64,000 nt of DNA. It comes from Streptomyces sp. 11x1 (lineage in GTDB: Bacteria > Actinomycetota > Actinomycetes > Streptomycetales > Streptomycetaceae). Positions 1-9,080 of this stretch are shown here, one piece after another. Both the position numbers and the translations under genes were made by a program. A model generated the notes under the pieces. That model saw nothing but the letters and a program-made list of their open reading frames with translations. It had not been told where the DNA came from and made no database searches. Numbering within the stretch: the stretch's first letter is position 1; every line of letters begins with the position of its first letter. Where the stretch lies: assembly GCF_032598905.1 (NCBI RefSeq), contig NZ_CP122458.1, forward strand, positions 5,481,001-5,545,000. The letters are read 5' to 3'.

Positions 1-1
1 C

Positions 2-463
2 ATGCACGGGCTCACGGAGGAGCAGGTCCGGGAGATCTACGAGGGCCTGGAGGCCTTCGACACGCACCACGCCTACCTCGCGGTGCGCGACGGCGAGCCC
101 GTCGGGCTGCTGCAGACGTACGAGCCCGAGGCCGACCGGGTCGGCGAGTGCTACGACGTCCAGCCCGGGGACATCGGCGTCCATGTGCTGCTGGCGCCCG
201 CCGGGGAGGCGGGAGCGCGGCCGGGGTGGTCGTCCGCGGTGCTGGCGGCCTTCACGTCGTACGTGTTCGTCGCGCTGGACCGGCGGCGGGTGGTCGTCGA
301 CCCCGACGAGCGGAACGAGAAGGCGATCGCGCGGTTCACCCGGCAGGGGTTCGAGTCCGGGCCGGCCGTCGTACTGCCGGAGATCGATCTGCCGGAGGTG
401 CATCTGCCCGAGAAGCGGTCCCGGTTGGCCTTCCTGCGGCGGGAGACCGTGCTCGGTCAGTAG
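2..463 (+). CDS. GNAT N-acetyltransferase, siderophore IucB/RhbD type (5' partial)
   Basis: The reading frame is open to the left edge, so the true N-terminus is probably outside the window; 153 residues are visible against about 190 for the family. The visible part has the GNAT C-terminal pattern: a hydrophobic strand followed by V-V-D-P-D-x-R-N-E-K-A and then F-x-x-x-G-F, ending in a short PEKRSRLAFLRRE tail. That tail is typical of acyl-CoA transferases acting on N6-hydroxylysine or related amines in hydroxamate siderophore synthesis. The family call is from motif resemblance only; no siderophore partner genes are visible here. It could be another GNAT enzyme. Confidence 0.6.
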   Translation: MHGLTEEQVREIYEGLEAFDTHHAYLAVRDGEPVGLLQTYEPEADRVGECYDVQPGDIGVHVLLAPAGEAGARPGWSSAVLAAFTSYVFVALDRRRVVVDPDERNEKAIARFTRQGFESGPAVVLPEIDLPEVHLPEKRSRLAFLRRETVLGQ

Positions 464-491
464 TTCGGGTGGTGGGCGTAGCCTCGGGCGG

Positions 492-974
492 ATGACTCCC
501 GAAGACCTCATAGCGCACTACGAGTTGGAGCCCATACCGCGCGAGGGCGGACGTTTCCGTCAGACGTGGGCCGGGCCCGAGCGGGGTGACGGGCGGCCCG
601 AGGGGACCGCGATCGTCGCCCTGCTCACCACCGAACCCGGCGACTACTCCGCCCTGCACCGGTTGCCCGGCGACGAGATCTGGCACTACCACCTCGGCGA
701 TCCGCTGCGGATGCTGCTGCTCGCCCCGGACGGGTCCTCGCGGATCGTCGTCCTCGGGCCGGACGTGCTCGACGGACAGCACGTGCAGTACGTCGTGCCT
801 GCGGGGACCTGGATGGGGGCGCGGGTGCTGGGCGGTGGTGGGGGCTGGACCTTGTTCGGGTGCACGATGGCGCCGGGGTTCACCTACGAGGGGTACGAGC
901 ACGGGGACGCCGCGGAGCTGGCTCGGCTGTACCCGGACCGGGCCGCGGAGATAGGGGAACTGGGGCGGGCGTAG
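492..974 (+). CDS. Cupin-fold DUF985 protein
   Basis: A 160-residue protein starting MTPEDLIAHYELEPIPREGG, the usual N-terminus of the DUF985 cupin family. A P-G-D-Y-S-A-L-H-R strand, D-E-I-W-H-Y-H-L-G-D (candidate metal ligands Glu, His, His) and a later V-P-A-G-T-W-M-G-A turn mark the double-stranded beta-helix. The substrate is unknown; relatives are often described as putative sugar epimerase-like cupins. The ATG at 492 is chosen because the family N-terminus begins there; the frame extends upstream into the preceding gene without family similarity. Confidence 0.8.
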   Translation: MTPEDLIAHYELEPIPREGGRFRQTWAGPERGDGRPEGTAIVALLTTEPGDYSALHRLPGDEIWHYHLGDPLRMLLLAPDGSSRIVVLGPDVLDGQHVQYVVPAGTWMGARVLGGGGGWTLFGCTMAPGFTYEGYEHGDAAELARLYPDRAAEIGELGRA

Positions 975-1252
975 GGGCTGGACGTGTGGCGGGACGTGGC
1001 GTGACGTCGTCGGGGCTGGAGCGGAGGGTACGGATCGCGTTGAACGCGGCGTTCGCGGTGTGCGTACCTGTTCGAGGAGTCCGAGAGCCGGCGACCGTGG
1101 ATCCGGAGCACTACGTGGACCGAGGCAGGTACAGCGACCCCGTCGACGACAGGGCCAGGGGCCGGGACGAAGGCCGTACCCGAACCCAGGAATGGGAAGG
1201 GGACTGGGCGCGGGAACGGCAACGGGTCGAGACCGGCGGCGAGGACAGAGGC

Positions 1253-3445
1253 GTGAGGCGACATGACGGAACCGGCGGGGCCACCGGCGGATCCGGAGGC
1301 CGGACGGCGACCTCCCTCGGGGGTCGGGTCGGAGGCCGGGGCGCCGGATGGCCGGTCGGTCGGCGGGCCCGAGGGGTTCAGCGCCTGGTGCTGCTGGGCA
1401 CCGTGCTGGTCCTGTTCCTCCTCGGCGGGGCGGGTACCGCGTCCGCGCACGCCGCCCTCAAGGGAAGCGATCCCGTCGACGGCAGCGTCCTCGACGCCGC
1501 TCCCCGGGACATCACCCTCCGCTTCACCGAGTCGGTAAGCCTCCTGGAGGACTCCCTCCGCGTCGTCGACCCGGAGAACCGGGCGGTCGACACGGGCAAG
1601 CCGGGGCGCGCGGGCGGCCGGGCCGACACGGCTCGGGTCACCCTCCCCACCGGCCTCGGCGACGGCACGTACACGATCGCCTGGCGGGTGGTCTCCGCCG
1701 ACAGCCACCCCATCTCGGGCGCCCTGATCTTCTCCATCGGCGAGCCCTCCGCGACCGCCGCGGCCCTCCCCGCCGACCTCACCGAGAACCCGCTCACCTC
1801 GTCCCTCTACGACATCACCCGCTACTTCGCGTACGGCGCCCTCGCCCTGCTCATCGGCGTGACCTTCTTCCTGGCGGTCGTGCTCGGCGGGCCGAGCGAG
1901 GCGCTGCGCAAGCTGCTGCTGTCCGGCTGGCTGGCCCTGCTGCTGGCCTCGGCGGCCCTGCTGCTGCTCCGTGGACCGTACGAGCGGGGCAGCGGGATCG
2001 GGGCCGCGCTCGACCTCTCCCTGCTGCGCGACACGCTGGTCAGCCGGCCGGGACTCGCGCTGCTGGCCCGGCTCGGCCTGCTCGCGGTGGCCGCCTTCCT
2101 CCTCGTACGCGTACGTCGTCAGGGGGACCGGCAGGAGTGGGGGAAGGGCGCGCTCGTCTGCGGTGCGCTGCTCTGCGTCGGTCTCGCCGGGACCTGGGCG
2201 GCCGCGGAGCATGCCTCCGCCGGTATCCAGGTGCCGGTCGCGATGACCTCCTCCGTGCTGCATCTGCTCGCGATGGCCGTCTGGTTGGGCGGGCTGACCG
2301 CACTGCTGACCGTCCTGTACCGCGCGCCGAGGACGCTGACGGCCGCCGTGGTCCACCGGTTCTCCCGGCTCGCCTTCGCCTCGGTGGTCGTCCTGGTCGT
2401 CACCGGCGTCTACCAGTCCTGGCGCGGCCTCGGCTCCTGGTCCGCCTTCACCTCCACGGCGTACGGGGAGGTCCTCGTCGCCAAGCTGGTCGCGGTGCTG
2501 CTTCTGCTGGCGGCGGCGGGGTTCTCACGGCGCTGGACGGGCCGGGTGGGGGCGGCCGAAGAGCGGGAGCAGGGAGAGGTTCGTGAGCGGGGTGAGGCCC
2601 GTGAGCAGGGAGAAGTGCGTGAGTCGGGCGAGGTTCCTGAGCAGACTGGCGCGGCCGTGCCGGCGGCGGTCTCGGCGGCTGTGGCGGTCTCGGCGGCGGT
2701 GAAGGTGACGGCGGGGGTGTCCGAGCGGGTGCCTGAGCGGGTGCCCGAGCGGGTCGGAGCCGGCGAGGCGGCCGACGCTGCCGACCGGGCTTCGGGTGGT
2801 GCGGGCGATCAGGGGGAGGGCGAGGGCTCGTCGAATGAGGCGAGGCCGGTGAGTGCGGCGAACTCTTCCGACACGTCGGTCTCCTCCGGCTCCTCCACCC
2901 CCACCTCCTCCGGCTCCTCCACCTCACCGTCGCCCGAGGATTCCCCCGGCGATCTGCCCCGCCAGGGGCTCAGGCGTTCCGTGCTCGCGGAGTTCACCGT
3001 CGCGGTCGTCGTGCTGGTCATCACCACCGTGTTGACGGGGACCCTGCCGGGGCGGGCGGCGGCGGAGATCGCCGACGAGAGGGCGGGGCAGGCGGCCGGC
3101 GGGGTCACGGCCTCCTCGTCGACGGTCCCCTTCGACGTCGGCACCCCGAACGGCCACGGCAAGGTCCAGATCGACCTCGGTCCGGGGCGGGTGGGCAAGA
3201 ACTCCGTGCAGGCCGTGGTCTTCGGCCCCGACGACGGCATCGCCACCGTTCCGGAACTGCGTCTCACGTTCACCCTGAAGTCCCAGAAGATCGGCCCGAT
3301 CGACGCGAAGCTCACCGACCGCGGCGGCTACTGGGCTACGGACACCCTCCAACTCCCCCTGCCCGGCAAGTGGACGATGAAGCTCACGGTCCGCACGACG
3401 GACATCGACCAGGTCACGGTGGAGAAGTCGGTACGGGTGAGCTAG
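1253..3445 (+). CDS. CopC-CopD fusion copper resistance membrane protein
   Basis: A membrane protein of about 730 residues, likely for copper uptake or resistance. From the GTG at 1253 a signal/anchor helix (about 43-62) ends in A-S-A-H-A, placing the conserved CopC copper-ligand His near residue 66. A CopC immunoglobulin-like domain follows, then a multi-helix CopD domain (from Y-D-I-T-R-Y-F-A-Y-G). Next comes a low-complexity linker of roughly 120 residues (bases 2560-2940) with repeated E-x-G-E-V-R-E and P-E-R-V units and a Ser/Thr/Pro stretch, one more helix, and a beta-rich C-terminal domain. The start is uncertain: 1253 has a purine-rich GAGGACAG upstream, but the frame is open further left and GTG 1388 is possible. 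Confidence 0.8.
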   Translation: MRRHDGTGGATGGSGGRTATSLGGRVGGRGAGWPVGRRARGVQRLVLLGTVLVLFLLGGAGTASAHAALKGSDPVDGSVLDAAPRDITLRFTESVSLLEDSLRVVDPENRAVDTGKPGRAGGRADTARVTLPTGLGDGTYTIAWRVVSADSHPISGALIFSIGEPSATAAALPADLTENPLTSSLYDITRYFAYGALALLIGVTFFLAVVLGGPSEALRKLLLSGWLALLLASAALLLLRGPYERGSGIGAALDLSLLRDTLVSRPGLALLARLGLLAVAAFLLVRVRRQGDRQEWGKGALVCGALLCVGLAGTWAAAEHASAGIQVPVAMTSSVLHLLAMAVWLGGLTALLTVLYRAPRTLTAAVVHRFSRLAFASVVVLVVTGVYQSWRGLGSWSAFTSTAYGEVLVAKLVAVLLLLAAAGFSRRWTGRVGAAEEREQGEVRERGEAREQGEVRESGEVPEQTGAAVPAAVSAAVAVSAAVKVTAGVSERVPERVPERVGAGEAADAADRASGGAGDQGEGEGSSNEARPVSAANSSDTSVSSGSSTPTSSGSSTSPSPEDSPGDLPRQGLRRSVLAEFTVAVVVLVITTVLTGTLPGRAAAEIADERAGQAAGGVTASSSTVPFDVGTPNGHGKVQIDLGPGRVGKNSVQAVVFGPDDGIATVPELRLTFTLKSQKIGPIDAKLTDRGGYWATDTLQLPLPGKWTMKLTVRTTDIDQVTVEKSVRVS

Positions 3446-3534
3446 GACCTGACCGGTGGGCTCTCCATGGCCCCTCCGTGGCCCCTCGGCGGCCTGTCCC
3501 GCCGCGCTCGGTGGCCTTTCCGGTGGCGGAGGGG

Positions 3535-4563
3535 TCACGTCGTGTCCAGCACCCGGCGCATCGTCTCCGCCGCCCTGACGGCCGCGTCGGCGCAGCAGTT
3601 GTTGAAGAGGACGTGCAGTTCGGCGACCTGTTCGGCGGCCCCCCGCAACCGGGGTGCCCACGCGCGCAGTTCGGCCTCGGAGTACGCGTACCGGAAGCGG
3701 TCCTCCTTGCTGCCGGTGCCCCAGGCCGGGCTGCGGCCGTGGAACCGTACGACGGCGAGGTCCCGGGAGGTGACGGGGACGAAGGGCGGCACGGAGGACT
3801 CCAGGCCCTGGGCCATGTCGACCCCCACGGCGACGAAGCCGAGCCGGGCGAGTAACGCCGCCGTACGGTCGGCCTGTTCGCCCTGCCACCACGCCGGGTG
3901 CCGGAACTCGACCGAGACGGGCCAGCCGGCCGTACGCTGCGCACACTCCTCCAGCGTCTGTTCCGGAGTCCTCTCGGCGAGCCTCCCGGAAGCCTCCACC
4001 GATGTGGTCCCGGAAGCCCGGACCGGCGTGGTCCCGGAAGCCCGCGCAGACGCGCTCCGAGAAGTCTTCACCGACGTGCTGAGGGCAGCGGCCCTCCTCG
4101 CCCCATGCCCGTTCGCCCCCTCCGGCCCTCGGCCCGGCGCGAACCACGGCGGGAACTGGAACAGCACCGCTCCCAGCTTCCCCGCCGCCCGCAACGGCTC
4201 GATGGCGTGGGCGAACCGCTCCCAGACCCGGTCCAGTACGGCGCCGGGGGCCCCGCGGCGCGGCTCGGCCCCCGGGGACTCCCGCAGGTCCGCGGGGAGG
4301 GCCACCGGGCGGGTCGGGTGGCCGGTGAGAAGGGAGAACGCCTTGACGTCGAAACGGAATTCGGGCGGGGTCCGCTCGGCCCACAGCAGGCTGTTGCGAC
4401 GGCTGGGCAGGGCGTAATACCCGGAATCCATCTCGACGACCGGGAACTGCTCGGCGTAGTAACGGAGTCGGGGCTCGGGGTCGCGATGGCCGCGTGGGTA
4501 CCAGCCGCTGGCCAGCAGCGCGCGGTCGGTCCAGGAGCAGGTTCCGACGAGTACATCACCCAT
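3535..4563 (-). CDS. DUF72 (YecE-like) TIM-barrel protein
   Basis: A 342-residue protein beginning MGDVLVGTCSWTD, the signature start of DUF72, followed by conserved Y-Y-A-E-Q-F and V-E-x-D-S-x-Y-Y-A-L-P. The biochemical role of the family is not established. Between about residues 145 and 200 it carries an insertion rich in Ala/Ser/Thr with a repeated R-A-S-G-T-T motif (bases about 3975-4100) that is not part of the family core and looks like a recently expanded repeat. The gene faces a separate plus-strand gene, with about 90 bp between the two stop codons. Confidence 0.82.
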   Translation of the reverse strand: MGDVLVGTCSWTDRALLASGWYPRGHRDPEPRLRYYAEQFPVVEMDSGYYALPSRRNSLLWAERTPPEFRFDVKAFSLLTGHPTRPVALPADLRESPGAEPRRGAPGAVLDRVWERFAHAIEPLRAAGKLGAVLFQFPPWFAPGRGPEGANGHGARRAAALSTSVKTSRSASARASGTTPVRASGTTSVEASGRLAERTPEQTLEECAQRTAGWPVSVEFRHPAWWQGEQADRTAALLARLGFVAVGVDMAQGLESSVPPFVPVTSRDLAVVRFHGRSPAWGTGSKEDRFRYAYSEAELRAWAPRLRGAAEQVAELHVLFNNCCADAAVRAAETMRRVLDTT

Positions 4564-4662
4564 GCGGTGCCGGTTACCCGAAATCCGGTCCTGACCACGC
4601 CCCGACCGACGACCGCGCGGAACGGGCCGACTCGCCTGCGGCGGGCCACGCGGCCTCCGTCG

Positions 4663-5661
4663 CTACTCGCTCCGGTCGTGCAGCGGTGCGCCGCAGAGGG
4701 ACGTGGACGGGGTGCCGTCCACGCCGACCGGCGGGTCCCCGGCGACCATGACCCGGTGCATGATGCGCGGGAAGTCCAGGTGGGCGGTGTCGTTGGGGGC
4801 GAGGTGGACGGTGGCGCGGTTGTCCCAGAGGGCCACTGACCCCGGTTCCCAGCGGAAGCGGACCGTGTATTCGGGGCGGGTGATCTGCTCGACGAACAGT
4901 TCGAGGAGCAGCCGGCTCTCGGCCCGGGTGACGTCGACGATGTTCTCGACGTAGTACGGGTTGACGTAGAGGATCCGTTCGCCGGTCTCGGGATGGACGC
5001 GCACGACCGGGTGGACGGACGCGACCTGGTGGTCCTGGAGGTGGCGGAGATAGGGGTCCGGGCCGGAACGGGCGAGGTAGCCGACGCCGAGCCGGTGCTC
5101 GGCGCGCAGCCCGTCGGCGAACCGGCGTACCGGCTCGGACAGGCCCGCGTAGGCGGTCGCGAGGTTCGACCAGGTGGTGTCACCGCCGTACGGGGGCACG
5201 CGTTCGGCGCGGAGCAGGGTCAGCGCGGGCGGGTCGATGCGCGCGGTGTGGTCGGCGTGCCAGCCCCGGAGGGTCGAGTGGCGGCGGCGCTCCAGCCATT
5301 CGGCCTGGTCCATGCCGTGCTTGCGGCCCAGTTCCTGACGGTCGGCGGTGGTCTCGATCTCGGGGTGCCCGACGGGGGAGACCGAGCCCCGCGACCGCAG
5401 CCGGATCGGCTCCCCGAAGCGGCGCGCGAACGCGATCTGCGCGGCGTGGTCCAGCCGCTGCCCCCGGAAGAACACGACCTTCCAGCGGAGCAGCGCCGCG
5501 CGGATGCCGGCGACCGTCTCGTCGTCGAGCGGGGCGGCGAGGTCGACGCCGTGGATGGCGGCGCCGATGTACCCGGAGGCCGGTCGTACGTCCAGACCGC
5601 CGCCGGTGGGCCCCGTCGAGGACCTGTTCGTGTCGATGCTCACGTGGCCCGGTCTTCCCAC
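4663..5661 (-). CDS. TauD/TfdA-family 2-oxoglutarate dioxygenase
   Basis: Fe(II)/2-oxoglutarate-dependent dioxygenase of the taurine/alkylsulfonate type, 332 residues. Iron ligands are visible as H135-A-D137 (G-W-H-A-D-H) and distal H286 in R-A-T-V-H-L-A, with R303 as the probable 2-oxoglutarate-binding Arg. The D-N-R-A-T-V-H and early A-x-I-x-G-V-D-L-A motifs are typical. Start GTG 5661 is assumed; GTG 5643, giving MSIDTNRSS, is also possible. No sulfonate transporter is adjacent, so the substrate cannot be assigned. Confidence 0.85.
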   Translation of the reverse strand: MGRPGHVSIDTNRSSTGPTGGGLDVRPASGYIGAAIHGVDLAAPLDDETVAGIRAALLRWKVVFFRGQRLDHAAQIAFARRFGEPIRLRSRGSVSPVGHPEIETTADRQELGRKHGMDQAEWLERRRHSTLRGWHADHTARIDPPALTLLRAERVPPYGGDTTWSNLATAYAGLSEPVRRFADGLRAEHRLGVGYLARSGPDPYLRHLQDHQVASVHPVVRVHPETGERILYVNPYYVENIVDVTRAESRLLLELFVEQITRPEYTVRFRWEPGSVALWDNRATVHLAPNDTAHLDFPRIMHRVMVAGDPPVGVDGTPSTSLCGAPLHDRSE

Positions 5662-5849
5662 GCCACCGCCCGCGCATGCGGCCCGGCCGCGAGCTGACCT
5701 GATCCCTCAACCCGTCGGGTTCTGACGTCCCTCGCGTTCAGGTATCCGCCGTGTCCGTCAAGTGACTCCCACCCGGTGTCGTAGCGGCCTCCATCCCGCC
5801 CCGAGCTGCGAAACTGCCAACGCACTGTACGCGGCAGGAAGTTGGCGTC

Positions 5850-6779
5850 ATGACTGACAAGCTCACCGTAAGCGTCCTGGGTACCGGCATCATGGGGGCC
5901 GCGATGGCCCGCAACCTGGTCCGCGCCGGTCACACCGTACGGGTGTGGAACCGCACCCCGCAGAAGGCCGAGGCCCTCGCCGCGGACGGTGCGCAGGTCG
6001 CCGGAACCCCGGCGGAGGCCGTACGCGGTGCCGACGTGGTGCTCACCGTGCTGTACGACGGGGCAGCTGCCAGGGACGTGATGCGGGAGGCGGGGTCCGC
6101 GCTGAGCCCCGGCACGGCCTGGGTCCAGTCCACCACCGCCGGACTGGAGGCCGTCGCCGAACTGGCCGCACTGGCCGACGAACACGGACTGCTCTTCTAC
6201 GACGCCCCGGTCCTCGGCACACGGCAGCCGGCCGAGGCGGGGCAGCTGACGGTGCTGGCGGCGGGGCCGGTCGCGGGCCGGGAGACGGTGACCCCGGTGT
6301 TCGACGCCGTTGGCGCGCGTACGGTCTGGACCGGCGAGGACGGCGCGGCGGGCACCGCGACCCGGCTCAAACTGGTGGCCAACAGCTGGGTGCTGGCCGC
6401 CACCAACGCGGCCGGAGAGGTCCTCGCCCTGTCCAAGGCCCTGGATGTCGACCCGCACTCCTTCTTCGCGATCATCGAGGGCGGCCCGCTCGACATGGGC
6501 TATCTGCGCGCCAAGTCCGCGCTGATCCTCGACGGTGGCCTGTCCCCGGCGTCCTTCGCGGTCTCGACCGCCGCCAAGGACGCCCGCCTGATCGTCGAGG
6601 CCGGGGAGCGGTACGGCGTACGCCTCGACGTGGCCGCCGCCGGCGCCGAACGCCTGGCTCGCGCCGCCGCACAGGGCCACGCGGACGAGGACATGGCGGC
6701 CGCGTACTTCGCGAGCTTCGCGGAGGGAGAGAACGAGGGGGAGGGCGAAGGCGAGGGAACAGGTGCTTCCGCAGGGTGA
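5850..6779 (+). CDS. NAD(P)-dependent beta-hydroxyacid dehydrogenase (HIBADH-like)
   Basis: A 309-residue member of the 3-hydroxyisobutyrate/6-phosphogluconate dehydrogenase superfamily. It has the N-terminal Rossmann motif V-L-G-T-G-I-M-G-x-A-M-A and W-N-R-T (dinucleotide 2'-phosphate region, suggesting NADP use). The catalytic Lys is in L-K-L-V-A-N-S-W. The C-terminus carries an E-G-E-x-E-G-E-G low-complexity tail. Substrate unknown; related proteins are often annotated as imine reductase-like or HIBADH. It starts about 190 bp from the divergently oriented dioxygenase gene, so the two probably have separate promoters. Confidence 0.85.
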   Translation: MTDKLTVSVLGTGIMGAAMARNLVRAGHTVRVWNRTPQKAEALAADGAQVAGTPAEAVRGADVVLTVLYDGAAARDVMREAGSALSPGTAWVQSTTAGLEAVAELAALADEHGLLFYDAPVLGTRQPAEAGQLTVLAAGPVAGRETVTPVFDAVGARTVWTGEDGAAGTATRLKLVANSWVLAATNAAGEVLALSKALDVDPHSFFAIIEGGPLDMGYLRAKSALILDGGLSPASFAVSTAAKDARLIVEAGERYGVRLDVAAAGAERLARAAAQGHADEDMAAAYFASFAEGENEGEGEGEGTGASAG

Positions 6780-6865
6780 CGTGGCTGACGCTCCCGCCTC
6801 CGGCACCGGAACTCACGCGGGCCGGGCCGGGCCGGGCATGCCCTCCTGCCTCAGCCCGCGCGCGG

Positions 6866-8233
6866 TCACCTGTCGGCCGACACCCCGTCACCCAGTTCGG
6901 CCGACACCCCGTCACCTGGTGCGGCCGACGGGCGATCACCTGGCCCGGCCGATGCTGGTTCACCTGGCCCGGTCGGCAGTCCTTCCGCCGCGGCCGGCCC
7001 GCGCCCACCCCATCGGTCGGTGACCCACATCGCCACCGGCTCCGTCCACCGGGCGGTCAGCGGGCCGACGATCACCAGGATGAGGACGTACGCCGTGGCC
7101 AGCGGGCCGAGGGACGGTTCGATGCCGGCGGTGACGGCGAGCCCGGCGATGACGATCGAGAACTCGCCGCGCGCGACGAGCGTGCCGCCCGCCCGCCACC
7201 GCCCCTTGGTGGAGATACCGGCCCGGCGCGTGGCCCAGTACCCGGTGGCGATCTTCGTGACGGCGGTGACGAGGGCGAGGGCGAGCGCGGGCAGCAGTAC
7301 CGGCGGGATGCTGGCGGGGTCGGTGTGCAGCCCGAAGAAGACGAAGAACACGGCGGCGAACAGGTCCCGCAGCGGCGCCAGCAGACTGTGCGCGCCCTCG
7401 GCGACCTCACCGGAGAGCGCGATGCCCACCAGGAACGCGCCCACCGCCGCCGACACCTGCAACTGCTGCGCGAGCCCGGCGACGACGAGCGTCACCCCCA
7501 GCACGACGAGCAGCAGTTTCTCGGGATCGTCGCTGGAGACGAACCGCGAGATGTGCCGGCCGTAGCGCACGGCCACCACCAGCACGAGCCCGGCGGTACC
7601 GAGCGCGATGGCCAGGGTCGCGCTGCCCGCCACGAGCCCTGCCCCGGCCAGGAGCGCGGTGAGGATGGGGAGGTAGACGGCCATGGAGAGGTCTTCGAGG
7701 ACCAGGATGCTGAGGATGACGGGGGTTTCGCGGTTGCCGAGGCGTCCTAGGTCGCCGAGGACCTTGGCGATGACGCCGGAGGAGGAGATCCAGGTGACGC
7801 CGGCGAGGACGACGGCGGCGACGGGTCCCCAGCCGAGCAGGAGTGCCATGGCGGCGCCGGGCAGGGCGTTGAGGGCGGCGTCGACGAGTCCGGCGGGGTA
7901 CTGGGTCTTGAGGTTGGAGACGAGGTCGCTGGCGGTGTATTCCAGGCCGAGCATGAGCAGCAGCAGGATCACGCCGATCTCGGCGCCGATCGCCACGAAC
8001 TCCTCGCTGGTCCCGAGCGGCAGCAACCCGCCCTTCCCGAAGGCGAGTCCGGCCAGCAGATACAACGGGATCGGCGAGAGCCGGAACCGCCCGGCGAACC
8101 GTCCCAGCAGCCCGAGCCCGAGGATGATCGCGCCGAACTCGATCAGGAAGACGGCGGAGGAGTGCCCGGAGGACGACGACTGGGCGAGAAGGAGTGCGGC
8201 GGGCTGATCGGTGACGTGGACAGAGAGGTGCAT
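6866..8233 (-). CDS. CPA2-family cation:proton antiporter
   Basis: A KefB-like monovalent cation/H+ antiporter of 455 residues with about 12 hydrophobic segments, beginning MHLSVHVTDQ. Typical stretches are F-L-I-E-F-G-A-I-I-L-G-L-G and a L-L-L-L-M-L-G-L-E-Y half-membrane region. It starts 7 bases after the stop of the upstream TrkA-C gene, so the two are probably translated together as antiporter plus regulatory subunit, the arrangement of actinobacterial KhtTU-like K+ exporters. The C-terminal tail carries a repeated P-G-D-x-x-S-A motif encoded by imperfect direct repeats (6880-6960). Confidence 0.88.
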   Translation of the reverse strand: MHLSVHVTDQPAALLLAQSSSSGHSSAVFLIEFGAIILGLGLLGRFAGRFRLSPIPLYLLAGLAFGKGGLLPLGTSEEFVAIGAEIGVILLLLMLGLEYTASDLVSNLKTQYPAGLVDAALNALPGAAMALLLGWGPVAAVVLAGVTWISSSGVIAKVLGDLGRLGNRETPVILSILVLEDLSMAVYLPILTALLAGAGLVAGSATLAIALGTAGLVLVVAVRYGRHISRFVSSDDPEKLLLVVLGVTLVVAGLAQQLQVSAAVGAFLVGIALSGEVAEGAHSLLAPLRDLFAAVFFVFFGLHTDPASIPPVLLPALALALVTAVTKIATGYWATRRAGISTKGRWRAGGTLVARGEFSIVIAGLAVTAGIEPSLGPLATAYVLILVIVGPLTARWTEPVAMWVTDRWGGRGPAAAEGLPTGPGEPASAGPGDRPSAAPGDGVSAELGDGVSADR

Positions 8234-8240
8234 GAGGGGC

Positions 8241-8726
8241 TCACGTCCGCCCGAGTATCGCGGCGGCGGTGTCCACACCCTCCCGGGTGCCGATCACGAT
8301 GAGCGTGTCACCGCCGGCCAGCCGGAAGTCCGGCGTCGGCGACGGAATCGCCTCGGCCCGCCGCAGTACGGCCACGATCGACGCGCCCGTCTCGGTCCGC
8401 ATTCGGGTGTCGCCCAGGACCCGCCCGTTCCAGTGTGAGGTCGACGCCAGTTCGATCCGCTCCGCGACGAGCCCCAACTCCGTGGTGGACAGCAGGCTCG
8501 GGCTGTGGTGGTCCGGCGCCAGCGCGTCGACGAGGGCGGTCGCCTCGCCCGAGGTGAGCCGTACCGACAGCGCACACGCGTCCGGATCGTCCTGCCGGTA
8601 CGCGCTCAACGTCCGCGCACCGTCCCGATGAGCGACCACCGACATCCGTCGCTGCTCCCTGGTCGTGAGGTCGTAACGGACACCGATCCCCGGCAACGGC
8701 GTACTGCTGAGGCGCGGAGCACCCAC
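8241..8726 (-). CDS. TrkA-C domain regulatory subunit of cation:proton antiporter
   Basis: A 161-residue cytosolic protein. The N-terminal part (L-P-G-I-G-V-R-Y-D-L) is followed by a RCK_C/TrkA-C domain (about 85-160) with G-x-x-L-G-D-T-R and G-D-T-L-I-V-I-G-T. It probably senses ligand or pH and gates the antiporter encoded immediately downstream. GTG 8726 is chosen because it has an AGGAGG ribosome site six bases upstream; the frame can be extended to TTG 8765, which lacks one. Confidence 0.85.
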   Translation of the reverse strand: MGAPRLSSTPLPGIGVRYDLTTREQRRMSVVAHRDGARTLSAYRQDDPDACALSVRLTSGEATALVDALAPDHHSPSLLSTTELGLVAERIELASTSHWNGRVLGDTRMRTETGASIVAVLRRAEAIPSPTPDFRLAGGDTLIVIGTREGVDTAAAILGRT

Positions 8727-8903
8727 GGCTGGCCTCCTGTCTGATTCGGATATGTCATCGGACAACCGACGGTGCCACCCTAACGAGACCCCGAGAACCG
8801 GCCTCCGGCCGCCAGGTCGGCCCTCCGATGGAACAATCCCCCTTCACCCCCGGGACCGGCCCACCCACCCGGTTGCGAGGGTTGACCGAAAGGAACCAGC
8901 ACC

Positions 8904-9080
8904 ATGACCCCCACGGGTGTCCCCACACCCCGCACAGCGGGCACCCCGACGGCACACGCCACGGCCCCTCGGACCGCCACCCCACGACCGGCTCACGCGA
9001 GAAGCCGGACGAGGGGCCCCCACACCGCGCGGACACCCTCCTCTGCCAAAGCTCTCCAGACCCCCGGAGCGTGCCCGTGA
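8904..9080 (+). CDS. Small Pro/Thr/Arg-rich protein (58 aa), unknown
   Basis: A short reading frame starting MTPTGVPTPRTAG with a good ribosome site (GAAAGGAACC) about 8 bases before the ATG. Its TGA overlaps the GTG of the next gene (GTGA at 9077-9080), which supports translational coupling. Composition is Pro/Thr/Ala/Arg-rich with no recognisable domain. It could be a leader peptide for the downstream membrane protein rather than a functional product. Confidence 0.5.
   Translation: MTPTGVPTPRTAGTPTAHATAPRTATPRPAHARSRTRGPHTARTPSSAKALQTPGACP

Noticed and set aside
8727..8765. Upstream extension of the TrkA-C gene to TTG 8765
   Set aside because: GTG 8726 has a strong AGGAGG at the right spacing; the extension has none.
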